Positions 25,201-35,700 of a stretch of 64,000 bases of DNA are shown piece after piece. A program made the translations under genes and the position numbers. The stretch comes from Saccharina japonica. Lineage: Eukaryota; Sar; Phaeophyceae; Laminariales; Laminariaceae. The notes beneath the pieces are model-generated. The model worked only from the letters and a program-made list of their open reading frames with translations, did no database searches and had not been told where the DNA came from. The first letter of the stretch is position 1, and each line of letters starts with the position of its first letter. The DNA lies in the NCBI GenBank assembly GCA_008828725.1, contig MEHQ01000688.1:287844-351843 (forward strand), in the 5' to 3' direction.

Positions 25201-26341
25201 AGGCATCGCACACAGCAGTAGTAGTAGTGGTACACCCTCTTGTGTAGACACCGTGTTGTTGTGAGGAACGTCTGAAATACGCGTGTACGTTCTATTGTTT
25301 CTGTGCTGCAATAAGTCGGCCCACCCACCCACCCACCCACCCACCTCGACGTCGCAGTCCTCGCCCCACGAAAGCGAGACTGTGCGGGGGACAGCCTCGT
25401 CCGCGGCTTGTCCGGGTTCGGAGACATCTCCTATCCAGATCTAAAGTGAGGCAAGCAAAACAGCAGACGAAGATGAAACAAAATGAAGGATCACACTTGG
25501 GGGGTGGAGGGAGAAAAAGTGTAAACCGCCGTGTAAACTACGGGCGACAATCCATTGCATGGTACAGATAACGACAGACCGTTAGGACCTACGGGGCTAG
25601 ACATGGTGGATAACGATAGATCGTTAGGCGCTATGTATGGGACTGGACATACTCCGTACACGTGCGTTTATTGATCGAGTGATGACCCATTGCACACGCT
25701 AGCTACACGGGGCAGTAAACGTGGCTGAATACCGCAAGTTGGTACAGGACAGGAGTTAGGATTGTGTACCCTCGTAGGTTCCCCTTGTTTCCGTGCTTTT
25801 CTTGGCCCAGACCTACTAACTGCAGTGATAATAATGATACCTCGCATGCTATATACCAGGTACCAGGTATACGATAAGAGACGCCTTTACCTATTTTTCC
25901 TACGTACAGCAGTAGTATCTCGGGGGGAGAAAATTAAAGGTGCTGCCCGGATGAACAATCCCACCACCTTGATACTTTAGGATGCTATGAAAACCCATTG
26001 GAATCTAATAATAAAAAAGTCCGACGATTTTGCTGGCGCTACGAGTATAAGGAGCGCGCTCGTGAAGAAAGGGTTTCAACTAAAAGATGGCTACGTACGA
26101 CTCTCTACCGTAGCACTGAAAATCACGCCTCCATACATGGCGGCCGATGCCGTCGGTGAAGTCTTTCCCGTCTTTCTTGGTGTAGGAAGTCTTGTCTGCG
26201 ACGATCTGCTCGTCGTGGATGGTCATGGACACTGCGGAGGCGTCCTCAGCGTTGGTGAGGGCGGAGCACGAAAACTCCCCCAGTTCCACCGCGCCGACGA
26301 CTATAAGGATGTGCCGTAAAAAACATACAAAAACAAAAAAA

Positions 26342-26392
<51 letters not shown>

Positions 26393-27564
26393 CGGAGGCG
26401 AGTGACGGAGGGGGGAGAGGAGGAGGAGGAGGACGAGGAGGACGAGGAGGAGGAGGACGAGGAGGTTCGGTGGGTGCGTTATATATTTACATAAGGGTGG
26501 GTTGTGGTCGGATGCTACGGCAAAGAAGGTTGCATCATACATGTTTTCTCTGAGAGTCGTCATTCGAGAGGCTCTATACGACACCTCACCCGAAAAATTT
26601 TTTTGAAGGAAAACAAAAGTGCTATACTTAAGGGCCCGAACTAACGAATATAAAATAAGTTCAATTAGGAAAAAATAAAATTCAAATTCGCTTCTCATTG
26701 GTCAACACACGCACCAGCACCAAATATTATTCCCAAAGATCCTAATCTTTGGTGCTGGTGCGTGTGTTGACCAATGAAAAGCGGATTTGAATTTTGTTTT
26801 TTCCAAATTGATTTTTTTTCTTCTTCGTTAAAACGGGCCCTAATACCAGGTATATACTCGATGAAACAATCCTAGCCCCTTAAGAACTGGTCCCACGAAA
26901 TTGGGACCAAATAGTTGGAATTGGTGTGGGATATGTTTTTCAGTTCTGAAGGGGCTAAGGAAGGCCCAAGCATAAAAAAATGAAGAAAAAAAAAGTGCGA
27001 CACAAAAAATGAAATTCACGCGATTTTGGGTTATAAATGGAAGACCCGTCATCATTATTCGGAGAACATTTCTAATACGAGCAAGGACCATACTAAACGC
27101 TAGTAATACTACTGTAGTAAATAGGGTCTGCGGTACACACAAACCTAAATATGTACCCTTTTATTACTGACAAAATTTGGTCCTATTTACTACAAGGGCG
27201 ACGGCGGGCGAGCGACCGAGCGAGCGGCGGCGGCGGGCGATCGACGAGGGCGGCGCAAGGCCGCCACGGTCCCTATTTACTATGGTCCTCCGTAATACTT
27301 TTATCGCCGAGCGGGATGATCTACTGCTGACTGTACCTGTTCTACGCGACGAGGGTTTGTATGTGTCGACTCACCCTTGATCTGGCTGTCCATCTCGAGC
27401 GCCTGCACGAGCATGTCCGCCGAACTGCTTTCACCCTCGTCGCCTTCGGCTCCGCCCATGGCATACACCTTGAAGCCCAGGTCGGCGACCCCTTGCAGCA
27501 CCCTCTGGCCGGAAACGCCGCCCACGAGGGCGGCGGCCAGGCAGAGAGTAGACGCTGTCTTCAT
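12967..27564 (-). CDS. Secreted metzincin zinc metalloprotease with three WSC domains, 17 exons
   Basis: Exons, in transcript order: 27564-27375, 26300-26137, 25440-25345, 24672-24571, 23909-23848, 23593-23521, 22932-22771, 22013-21856, 20129-19959, 19490-19358, 18139-17912, 17230-17174, 16412-16200, 15646-15590, 15094-14864, 13858-13802, 13095-12967. All have AG acceptors and GT donors with compatible phases, totalling 2283 bp or 760 residues plus TAA. Residues 1-19 form a signal peptide (cleavage likely after VSG). About 20-229 look like a propeptide. The catalytic region begins IDVMVLYTEQ (residue 230). Zinc ligands are H361, H365 and H371 in HEFGHNMGAGH with catalytic E362. The Met-turn is M398 in RTVMSY. 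A Pro/Thr-rich linker (about 448-482) leads to WSC domains at about 486-573, 577-663 and 674-760, each with the eight expected cysteines. The family is reprolysin-like; the M11 gametolysin group is a less likely alternative. I infer an extracellular, possibly cell-wall-bound, protease. The only alternative border seen is a CAG repeat at the exon 6 acceptor (23593 or 23596), which keeps frame. Confidence 0.9.
13592..13780. repeat. Two short tandem repeats in protease intron 16
   Basis: Two copies of a unit reading ATTTTCCCAGTAGCCCACAT lie at 13596-13670. Three copies of a 31-32 bp unit containing TGCTCACGCCCATACCAAAC follow at about 13690-13780. Confidence 0.8.
14095..14220. repeat. AACGGAACTATACCCTTCG-type tandem repeat
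   Basis: Four or five imperfect copies of a unit of about 30 bp alternating an AACTATACCCTTC form and an AACTATGTACA form. It lies in the intron between exons 15 and 16. Confidence 0.7.
14864..16412 (-). other. Protease exons 13-15: WSC domain 2
   Basis: Domain 2 begins in exon 13 (GCFKD), passes through the 57 bp exon 14 (CAAFC, YFGTEYGKE) and finishes in exon 15 (CFCSET to ISVYQY). Exon 15 then starts domain 3 after a short threonine/proline spacer (ITPTPT). Confidence 0.9.
15805..16005. repeat. Two-copy direct repeat in protease intron 13
   Basis: Two copies of about 100 bp, each containing GGGTAAAAGAGCGACTT, GGCGCATCCC and CCGTCCGTA. They start near 15817 and 15917. Confidence 0.8.
16200..18139 (-). 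other. Protease exons 11-13: linker and WSC domain 1
   Basis: Exon 11 carries the Pro/Thr linker and the first WSC strand (VGCYKD). Exon 12 (57 bp) carries CAMLC and YFGTEY. Exon 13 opens with CFCSD and ends domain 1 at ISLYKY before opening domain 2 (VGCFKD). WSC domains are known as cysteine-rich putative carbohydrate-binding modules. Confidence 0.9.
17570..17815. repeat. Inverted-repeat element family D, copy in intron 11
   Basis: Contains CTATCGTAGCACG at the left, the central GGAGCCCGATCGTTCAG box and a degraded CACCTCTCGTGG right end. Compare the cleaner copy at 36457-36716. No coding capacity. Confidence 0.5.
18212..18365. repeat. Three-copy tandem repeat of about 56 bp
   Basis: The unit contains ATTCACCGTGTTTGTCTCTA and TGCTCCATGTACTGTAATA. 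Three copies lie end to end just upstream of exon 11 on the gene's strand. Confidence 0.85.
18645..18736. mobile_element. MITE-like element, family C
   Basis: About 90 bp bounded by inverted TTAACCnnTnAAGAAC and GTTCTGAATGGGT ends. A GGGGACAAACTACTTGGA core is shared with copies at 26872-26958, 50592-50682 and 56811-56897. It lies in intron 10 of the protease gene. Confidence 0.7.
19358..20129 (-). other. Catalytic core exons 9 and 10 of the protease
   Basis: Exon 9 (20129-19959) starts in phase 2 and joins exon 8 to give a GWGWSFYNEAYGYSLV stretch, followed by the HExxHNMGxxH zinc site. Exon 10 (19490-19358) supplies the Met-turn and an FSNPDVTFNGRPTG stretch typical of the region after it in reprolysin-like enzymes. 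The third zinc ligand and the catalytic glutamate are intact, so the enzyme looks active. Confidence 0.88.
19520..19605. repeat. AT-rich TATATA/ATTTAAATA tract
   Basis: Low-complexity AT sequence just inside the intron upstream of exon 10. Related direct repeats at 19637-19690 and 19775-19840 share GTGAGTTACACGCCAGAGC and TTCTGAAAGTGCTTACGAAA. Confidence 0.75.
20970..21125 (+). repeat. Interspersed repeat family E, copy 1
   Basis: Contains AAATAAGAAAGTCGACAGCT, a GAAGTTAGTGTGGGACAC box and AAGTCAGGCTAAGCCCGAT. A copy in the opposite orientation lies at 51362-51530, and partial copies lie at 22045-22120 and 50885-51015. It sits in intron 8 of the protease gene. Confidence 0.75.
21412..21560. 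mobile_element. MITE-like element, family D
   Basis: Bounded by GTGCTACGGTAGAGGTAGCA and GTGCTATCGTAGCATGCGTC, which are inverted repeats. The inner CTCCTTAACCCAAATTCGTC box is shared with 36457-36716 and 63040-63070. About 150 bp, non-coding, in intron 8. Confidence 0.65.
22045..22120 (+). repeat. Interspersed repeat family E, partial copy
   Basis: AAATAAGAAATTCGGGAGTC and GAAATTAGTGTGGAAATC words match the reverse complement of the copy at 50885-51015. It sits directly beside the GA microsatellite, upstream of exon 8. Confidence 0.6.
22117..22205. repeat. (GA)n microsatellite
   Basis: Almost uninterrupted GA/GGA tract in intron 7, followed by a two-copy direct repeat (22215-22310) containing GAGTATAAGAAGCAGGGTTT. 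Confidence 0.95.
24880..25005. repeat. Two-copy direct repeat with GTACAATG words
   Basis: Two copies of about 70 bp with TGCTGAACAAGAGTACAATG and CTCTCTTnGTTACGTCAGCG. They lie in the intron between protease exons 3 and 4. Confidence 0.75.
25010..25093. mobile_element. MITE family A, partial copy
   Basis: The right half of the family is clear: TACCAACAATATTTGGTCCT, then TTTACTA and CCCCCCCGTAATA. The left terminal repeat is degraded. It lies in the intron between exons 3 and 4. Confidence 0.65.
25317..25344. repeat. (CCCA)n microsatellite at the exon 3 donor
   Basis: The repeat runs directly into the exon 3 splice donor on the minus strand, so the donor GTGGGT is itself part of a GGGT repeat. 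Array-length changes could alter the donor context. Confidence 0.9.
26344..26466. repeat. (CAA)n followed by purine-rich GAGGAG tract
   Basis: About 16 CAA units (26344-26393) followed by a G/A-only stretch with GAGGAGGAC units to about 26466. In intron 1 of the protease gene, close to the exon 2 acceptor at 26300. Confidence 0.95.
26631..26841. mobile_element. Fold-back MITE family B, copy 1
   Basis: Terminal inverted repeats AGGGCCCGAAnTAACGA and TCGTTAAAACGGGCCCT bound 211 bp. The interior is a near-perfect palindrome: ATTGGTCAACACACGCACCA, a loop near 26728-26742, then the complement TGGTGCTGGTGCGTGTGTTG. No coding capacity. The same element is at 63278-63474, and a longer relative at 51676-52511. 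Confidence 0.88.
26872..26958. mobile_element. MITE-like element family C, copy 2
   Basis: CCTAGCCCCTTAAGAACTGG and CAGTTCTGAAGGGGCTAAGG are inverted ends of an 87 bp element with a TTGGGACCAAATAGTTGGAA core. It lies in protease intron 1 only 30 bp from a family B element. Confidence 0.85.
27085..27297. mobile_element. MITE family A with GC-rich internal insertion
   Basis: AGTAAATAGGGTCTGCGGTA with CACACAAACC forms the left part and AAATTTGGTCCTATTTACTA the usual right part. Then comes a GC-rich GGCGGGCGAGCGACCGAGCG segment and a second right end (CCCTATTTACTATGGTCC). This suggests a duplicated end or nested insertion. It lies 80 bp inside intron 1, close to the exon 1 donor. Confidence 0.7.
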
Positions 27565-27699
27565 CTTGGTTGTTCCCGTTCAAAAAGATACGGGGGGAGC
27601 TGTGGCTTCTTCTGCTTGAAGAAACGAAGATACGTACACGTTCACAGCCGGAGGAAGGGACACGAGGGGGGCGGGACAAGCATCATCAATCAATATTTA

Positions 27700-30600
27700 T
27701 ACGAATCGACCAGACATACATGTACTCGTATGCATATGTATGTTTGTGTGTACGAAGATACTGCTGGTAGTATTATTAGTATAAAACAGTGATATCCATA
27801 TCCAGCTTTTGTATGAAAACATATTCATACATATTAAAAAAATTTAAAAAAAACAGCAGCTGTGAGCTCGAGGATTTCGTCGAAGCTCATCTTTGCTATT
27901 AATAGCTGAGTGTAATACTTCGATCGCGCGTACTTACGGATTTTATATGTCCTCATGTAGGATGTACATCATACATATATAGCATACAACTTTTATCAGA
28001 CGGGGTATCCATGTATGTATCCATATTTATTAGTCCGATTCTAATATTTACCGGTTAAAAAGTCTGTACGGATAGAAACATGATGATACCTCGTACTGCT
28101 GTACATATTTATTACATACAGTAGTCCGATACTAATATTTACCGGTTAAAAGTCTGTACGGTTAAAAGTCTGTACGGATAGAAATATAATACAGTACCTC
28201 GTACTGCTGTACCAGAGGTATATAATTGCATGGTAAATATAGGATCGATGACACGGAGTGGGAATGTGACCAGTAGTACGTATGTAGTACGTACCAAGTG
28301 GGACGGGATGAGTGTACATACTCAACACAGCAGCTGGCTGCGCGGAAAAAGCTACGACGTACACATCATCAAGACAACTGTAAAATGAGCAACAATAATA
28401 TAATTTGGTTCGGACAATTTGAGATCGAATTCTTCAATGGTTTGCCCCACTATCGCTGTGCCGCAGTGTGTTATACTCGACTACTACAGTAGTATGGGGA
28501 GGACACTCCCTACGTCCGTACAGAGGAAGGAGATTTTGATGAAAACGGTGCCCTCTCGCTTGTGCGTGCAAGGATACCACAGACCATCATGCATGCGTCG
28601 CTATCTGCTATTATTATCTATCCACCTGCTGCTGCTACTACTGGTACTGGTAGTCAGGATCGTGGTCGCTACTATTAATATGTATCCACGCTGCTAACGG
28701 TACTACTGATAGTCAGGATCGTCGTCGCAGCGATCCCATCACAGCTCGCACAAGAGCCAAAAAAACAAAAACAAAAAACATCTCCACCCACGACCCACGA
28801 CCACACGACCCACGACAAGGCACGATGGCGACGGGATTGGGGTATATACTATACCCGGAGATTCCTGGCACCTGGTATACCTGGCACCTGGTAATCATAT
28901 GACCTGATATCCCATTCTCGTTTTCCAAATAACCGGTACAATTTTACTTTCGTCACTCGTAGATACTGCTTCATGTACGTACGTAAACCAGAGTAGCCCT
29001 TTTTTTGCTGGACTTCAACGTGCGTCGAAAAAAAAAGTGTCGGGTACTACAGCTGCAGGAGGAGGAGCGGCCGCACGAAGGTATATAGGCGGTTCATCCC
29101 GAGCTGCACCGGACAGGTGCACGGCGCGCGCACAGCCTCGTTCGAATAAAAAATGCGGCCCGCTTTCCTGTACTCGTACAGCAGTAGTGATGTTGTACTG
29201 CTGTAGTAGATACGTACATACGAGGTACCTGGTAGGTAAGTTTGACGTATCTTTTCACGTGCATAAAAAAGCACTAAAAAGTATCGCTTCACGAGAGGTA
29301 CCAAAGTGAGTGATGAGAGCACGCATCAACCGGCACACCACAACCGGCTAACTGGTATGACTACAACTGCTGTGCACTACTATGCTATGGGTGTGTACCT
29401 TGAACTCTGCTATAGATACCTTCTAGTGAGACGTACACAGAAGAATTAAGAGTAGTGATGAGAGCACGCATTGTTTCAACCGGCACACTGGGACCATGGT
29501 ACGTTGGGCCATCCACAAAAATAATACGTAGTGAAGAAGAGCACGCTTTGATTCAACCGGTACATAAAATGAGCAGCTGATGAGACCCATGGTACGTTGG
29601 GAACTATTCACAACGAGGCCAAGGTACCGCCGACTCGCAAAAAATTATGGCACGTACAACAAGTAGTACGTATGATGGGATGTTGCTACAGGTTCTACCT
29701 TCCGGGTGTGGCGGTTGTTAGGTTTACGGTGTATAAAAAGCGAAGCGCGTGTGACCTCTCTGCCCCGAAAAGCCGAGAGACGGAATGCAGTAGAGCATAC
29801 TTTCCTATGGAGGCGGGATCCAGGGAAAACGTTATTGACGGCGTGATCCCGATGGGTCTTTGATGTATACACTACGGACGAAAAACGAGAGTGCGCTACG
29901 AGTACGCGGTATGTATGATATGTGCCAGTATTTTTTTCGTATGCTGTGTATGCGCGAAGAAGAACAAAATCTCCAAACAGCAGCAGCAGCAGCGGCAGCA
30001 GTGGCAGGTGGTTGTACGTATTACTGTAATTGGCATCTGACCGTCGTCATCGGCAACGCCACAGCCTAACGCCACAGCCGGGGAGGGAACATTAGCCGCG
30101 CGATAGATACAAGACACGCACAGCGCAGCAACCACTGCGCGCGGATGCTACTACTACTACTGCTGGGTTTGGCTTGACGGACAACAGGCGCGAGGGCCTC
30201 TACAGGTACACCTCAGAAGTACCGGTACATATTCATAATACCAGTACAGCACAATTACCCCGCTACTACAGCAGAAGAGAGAGTAAGGCATCGACTTTGT
30301 ACCCTCGCGCGTGCTACAAGGTCAACACGCGCGATCTAGCTGGACGATTGTGTGAGCAGCAGCTACGGCGATCATGTATAGGAGAAGCCCCGATACGTCG
30401 ATGTTCCCGTACGATACGCTTGTAAGGCCAGGTACGTAGTTCTGGAGTGCTTCTCATAATATGATAATATGCCCTGCCTGCTGGTACGAGGTGAAAGTAT
30501 ATGCGAATCGATAGAAAATCAACACGAGTGGCAGCAGCAGCATCAGCAGCAGCCACAGCAGCAGTGGTAATGGATTCAGCGCAAGCAGCAGCGAGCACAG

Positions 30601-32780
30601 AGGGTGTTTCTCGCTCTCTCTCCCTCTGACTCTCTCTCTCTCTATCCCCCTGCCAGTGCTCCTCACCTTCCTTCGACGCGAAGAAGAACAAGAAGAGGTA
30701 GGTCCTCTGCTGAGGCCGTCAAGAGATGAAATGGATGTGTGGGGAGGAGGTACGAGTGAGAGGGTGTGGGGTGGGTGGGAGGATGGTGGCGGAAAATATC
30801 TTCGGTTGAGATGAAAGCAAGAACGGGTGAGCGGCAACATCCAGCAGCAACAAAACACAACGGGTACGCAGTACGAAGGGCGGGTGGGCCGGAGGGGGTG
30901 GGAGGGGGTGGGTGGGTGGGTGGGTGGGAGCGAAATATTTTTTTCGAAAGCGCACGCCAGAAGGAATTCACCAAACGGAACAATTAAGATACAACAGCAG
31001 CAGTAGCACTACTCGTACGGTACTCGTACGTAGCACTACGAAATATGTGCGAGCAAATAAAAAAGTGTGGACGTTGTTTTGGTTCATAGCTTGGATCTTT
31101 AGATAGTACAGTAGTATAAATGTTCGACCAGACCACTCTGTCCGAAAATGTAGGAAGCGTTTGGATATTCATGTAGTGCCCCAACAATCCTTACTTCGCG
31201 GGTAGACGGGGTAGAAGGGGGAGGTATGCTGCACACGCAACGCGTGGAAATGTACCAGACTGCAGAGGGGCGAGAGAGAGGAGGGCACCGGCTGTGTTCG
31301 TTTGTAGACGCTGGCAAGTAATGCACCAGAGAGAGAGAGAGAGAGAGGATGATGGTAAACAGTAAAACAACACATTTCATTCGGCATTTAGCTCCCCCCA
31401 CACGATGAGGGCCTCTGGTATGCATGCGCCTTTTTACATCCGGTAACGGTACCCTCAACAAAACACAGACGCGCGTCGTATACACACGCACGCACGCTAC
31501 ACGCGCCACCGCCGTGTGTGTGTATCTTGTGGTACTTGATACATATACTTTTGTCAATGTGTAAAATATACCAGGTACCTGTATGTTGCATTGGGCAACA
31601 AAATACTGGACAACAGCAGTGCAGGGGCAGTGGCAGGTAGTTGTGTCGGCTCAATGATCTTGTTAGATAGCCAGCCTTAGATATCCAAGATGACAACAAT
31701 TCCACCAGTACGAACAACACCACAACCATGTACCAGGTATATCTGCGAGCTGGCGGGTGGGTGCATACCTGGTATTGAAAATAAAAATCTAAATATTTGT
31801 GACGATACTGAAGTATATATATACGATGCGGACCCCATCAATCAACGGCCAAAAGCTATGAAATGGTCGGGTACGTCAACCACAATAAAAATCTGAGAAG
31901 TTTCCTCAATATAGAAAGGGCTGCCGGTAAATGCAAATGTGCCTACGTGCAGTATATATAATATGTGTGATACATCACATACCATCTGGTGCGTGCGAAC
32001 AGGTACGAGTTCGTTCGTGTTGGTCTCTTCAATGTTTTTGGTGGTTACGATTTGGGTGGTTTTGGGTCTTCTTTCTCTCGCGTCACGTGTCGGGTTGCGG
32101 TGTCACCTCCTCCGAACGAATGCGCACAGCAAACAGTAATACATATATACACTAAGACTGCTGTTCGAGTGCATCTATATAGGACGCGTATTCATACGAT
32201 GCGGCCACGTGTGTGTATGTTTTGCACTGACTGCACAATTGTCAATAATACCGGTGCGAAAACGGTAGAAAACCACCTACTACCTGTACTGCTTCTGTAG
32301 TATATTCATAAAGTAGATACAGTATTAATAGTATCATCAAAACTTGCTGTGTACTCTACACAGCACTCGCAGGTCTAATAATAACAGATGCCGCGCGCCT
32401 GCCTCGGGCAGGTAATCGATTCCAACTTAATAGTCTGGATATTTCAAGGCGCAGCTACTGTAGTATTGATCTTGTATTATCTAGCTCCTCATGTTGCGTT
32501 GCTGGGTGGAACCCGTGCAATCTCCATTATCTCGTAGCACATAATATGTACGTACCAGGGTATATGTCTCTCCTGGGTTGCATCTGTATTACACTACAAG
32601 TGCATTCGTATTGTATGCAGATCCTGAGCAACCGCTCACAACGGCAAACAACGAGGAATTACATGATCTACCGTATACTGAACTGTACCAGGTACAGCAG
32701 TAGTATGGATAGATAGATCGTGATCTACCTGATCGGGATATCGCCGTCCATACGCCAAAAAGGTGTAGTTGATGATTATC
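27700..32780. other. No gene recognised; short repeats only
   Basis: About 5 kb upstream of the protease start without a supportable coding frame. It holds a two-copy repeat of about 100 bp (28018-28200; CCGATnCTAATATTTACCGG words), paired GAGAGCACGC-containing repeats near 29310-29560, CAG-rich tracts (29975-30005 and 30530-30590), a CT tract (30610-30650), a (GGGT)n tract (30896-30930) and a GA tract (31328-31350). Protease promoter elements could lie just above 27565, but I see no TATA box I can place confidently. Confidence 0.55.
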
Positions 32781-35700
32781 TATTCGAGGTGTGGAAAACG
32801 TTTGGTTGTGCTTTCCAGGGTTTTGGTTGAGTTTATTTCTGACGCTTTCGAATACAAGGCACATTGGGCTGGGCGCCCGAGAGATAAAAGTATGGCGTCG
32901 GAGCAAAATTGTAGGGTCCCCCCCGGCTCGTCAAACGCGTCCTTGACAACTGAACGCCAAAACTCGAAGTCTTTGTGTGAACTCGTGCTCGAGGGCGACA
33001 CGCCACCCACGGTTTGCCATACGGCACGCACGCAAAGTCGCCACCGGCGGTGATCCACGGCATCCCCAACACAGCAGGCTAGCATACGTTGGAAGAAAAC
33101 CCGACCCCGGACGGACGGCGAATGAGACGCGCGTAAGGAAACCGACGAGATGAGACATCTCACCTGCTGCTTCGCCGAAGGAGTTGCACGAGACGGAGGG
33201 GCACTCCGCAATAGAACGTGCACGCTTGGAGCGCTTACGGGACGTCGCCGTCGCCGTTATCCGTGTCGACAAACCAGCCCCCATACCTCAAATTGTGTGT
33301 CCCAATTTATGATTTTCCGCTCGACAGGAGGGGTGGGTCAGAAGCGCCACGTTCGCCCCAGCAGGAGAAGCATTATCCGGCGCGAGCGATTGCACCGCCT
33401 ACAGGCGACGGCGACCATCCGGTCACCACTGCACAACTGAACGAGGAATGTCATCGTCGGCGTAGTAGCCTCTGCAGAAAGAACTTCCGGAATTGCCGCC
33501 CATTCCACGCTCGGTGCGAGCTCAACATGCGCGACAGCGCCGGCCCCACGCGGGGAGACAACTCCGTCGTGGCACGTAGAGTTAGTTTGAGCATGTTTGA
33601 GGGCACATATGGTACCAACCTCCGGGCTACAAACACAAACACATGTGACCTCGTCGCCGCCAACGGTGTATTCAAATGTCAGCGAGCCAGCCGGGTCCGC
33701 TGAAACGAGCCGAAAGACACCTCTTTGAACAGTACGCGGCACAAGATAATGTCATCACTCTTATCGTGCTTCTGCCGCAGACATCACCCTTAACCCTTTT
33801 AGTACTGCACTGCACATAAACAAACATTTCAGTCAAATTCCAAGTGTTTTGTCCCCACATCGGTACTGCAGTACTATAGGGGTTAACAAACATAGGCCGA
33901 AGCACGTGTCTGAGATCGCAAGGTGGCGTTGGAGGTAAATATATCTTGTTGTTAACGCTGGTTCGGTTGCCCGCCCGTCCGCGCAAGCGCGAGATCGTGA
34001 AGTTTATGCGAAATCTTGGGTTTAGAACGACGGTCAAAGGGGAGACCCTGAGGCCGTAGAATACCATCAGCGAAACGAAATAAAACAAGCAGGACACACC
34101 CGTGCACAACGCCCGCGCAAAGCAATATCGCGGATGACGAGAGCATGCGGAGAGCTACGGTGGTTACCGTTTGCACGTTATGTGGTCAGATTCCCACCAC
34201 GCGCGACGATCACCGGCGAGCCCGGCGACAGCATACGAAGCAATTGAGACATCGCTGGAAACTTCTTGACGGTCCCGAACCATTGGCGAACCGCACCAAT
34301 CTAAGTATGCGAAACGAGACGTGCAGAGCCGACGGTGGAAGGAAACAAGTCCACACCACCGGTACAATATCTCAAGGGTGGAGGAACCTTCGAGGGCGAC
34401 CTGATCGAGGCTCGCTGATCCTCCCGGTGACATCGAATGCACCACGCTCGCTCGCGCCGAGAGCGCCACGCATCCACAGCTGCACCGTGCGAAGCGTTCG
34501 CACCCAGTACACGCATCAACTCAACTGGAAAACCCTGCGACGACGCACAAATGTTTATTCTGCCCTCGCAGATGATGGCCTTCTGACCCCAGACTACGAG
34601 CAAAACGATCGCGTCCAGCGCCGTTATCGCCGGCCAGAGCATTCAACACACGCCTCCGCATTCCCCTATTAACTCCACGCGTATCTGGCAATCCTCGCGA
34701 CCCACCAATCGTAAGTGGCGTCGGGTCCATGGCACCGGCAGCCGACACCTCAGCGGACCCCCCACATGCTGGCCCAAACCGAGACAAAGGGCCCATTGAG
34801 AGCCCTCATGCCGAACCAGAACCGCTGCAACCCCCGACACCCCCGCGAACCACCGTCAGAGACGCTACGCCCGCGCGCAGCGCCAAGGAGCGCGACGCAC
34901 CCCCCGGCGCCTTTGGACCGGCACCGGCTACCATCGCTGACAGCGGCTGCAGAGAAGACGGGCCCGTCGAGGGAGCGTCACACACGAAGCCACATTCATG
35001 CTACACTTGCACTTTTACCTGGTGGATGCAAACTGCAAAACCCGGGTACCGTTCTTCGTTCAGCGGCCGGCGCTTGGCGGGCCCGTCCCCGTTGCCGCGT
35101 TGGCCTTGTGTCACTTACCCGATGATACTCGAGATTGTTCCGCCGGCCTGGCAAGCGGCTGAACTACGATGGAAGGCAGTGAGTGGTGGCATGTCGAACA
35201 CCGTGTCGGGCCGGGGGAGGGGAGGCACAGTCGGACGAATGTTCAGCACGAAGCGTATGCGCTCGTGTACCCAAAAACGGAGGATGTTGTTTATCATATC
35301 GCACACGATATCCGGAGCCGTGGTAGCCGGCGATTTAAGCAACTCACTGAGAATGTGACTGCGACAAGTGGCTGCCGTCACTGTGAACGCCGAGATGAGG
35401 GCGGACACTCGCGCCGGACAATGGGCAATCATTGCTGACATCAGACGAGAGCCGGACGGACACGATCCCGACGACAGCCGACAGCACAAGGTCGCGAAGC
35501 AGTCCGTGATCCTGATAATATCGTCGCATGGGCGCGTTGTCACATGGCCCAAACGGGGCCACGTCAAACTCGCAGAAGGAGCGAAGCTGAGAACGCGCGC
35601 TTTCATCTTGACGGACTCCCATACGGCGGGGGTCTGAGCACCTTCAGGAATTGGCCAAGGTTTGGCGGGGTGCGACCGCGGCAAATCAAGTGCATCTGTC

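Noticed and set aside
30454-30858. Minus-strand frame with serine/leucine-rich content near the CAG tract
   Set aside because: Low-complexity translation with no splice structure or domain.
34145-34240. C-x2-C and H residues suggesting a zinc finger on the plus strand
   Set aside because: Spacing does not fit a known finger type and the frame has no further supporting sequence.
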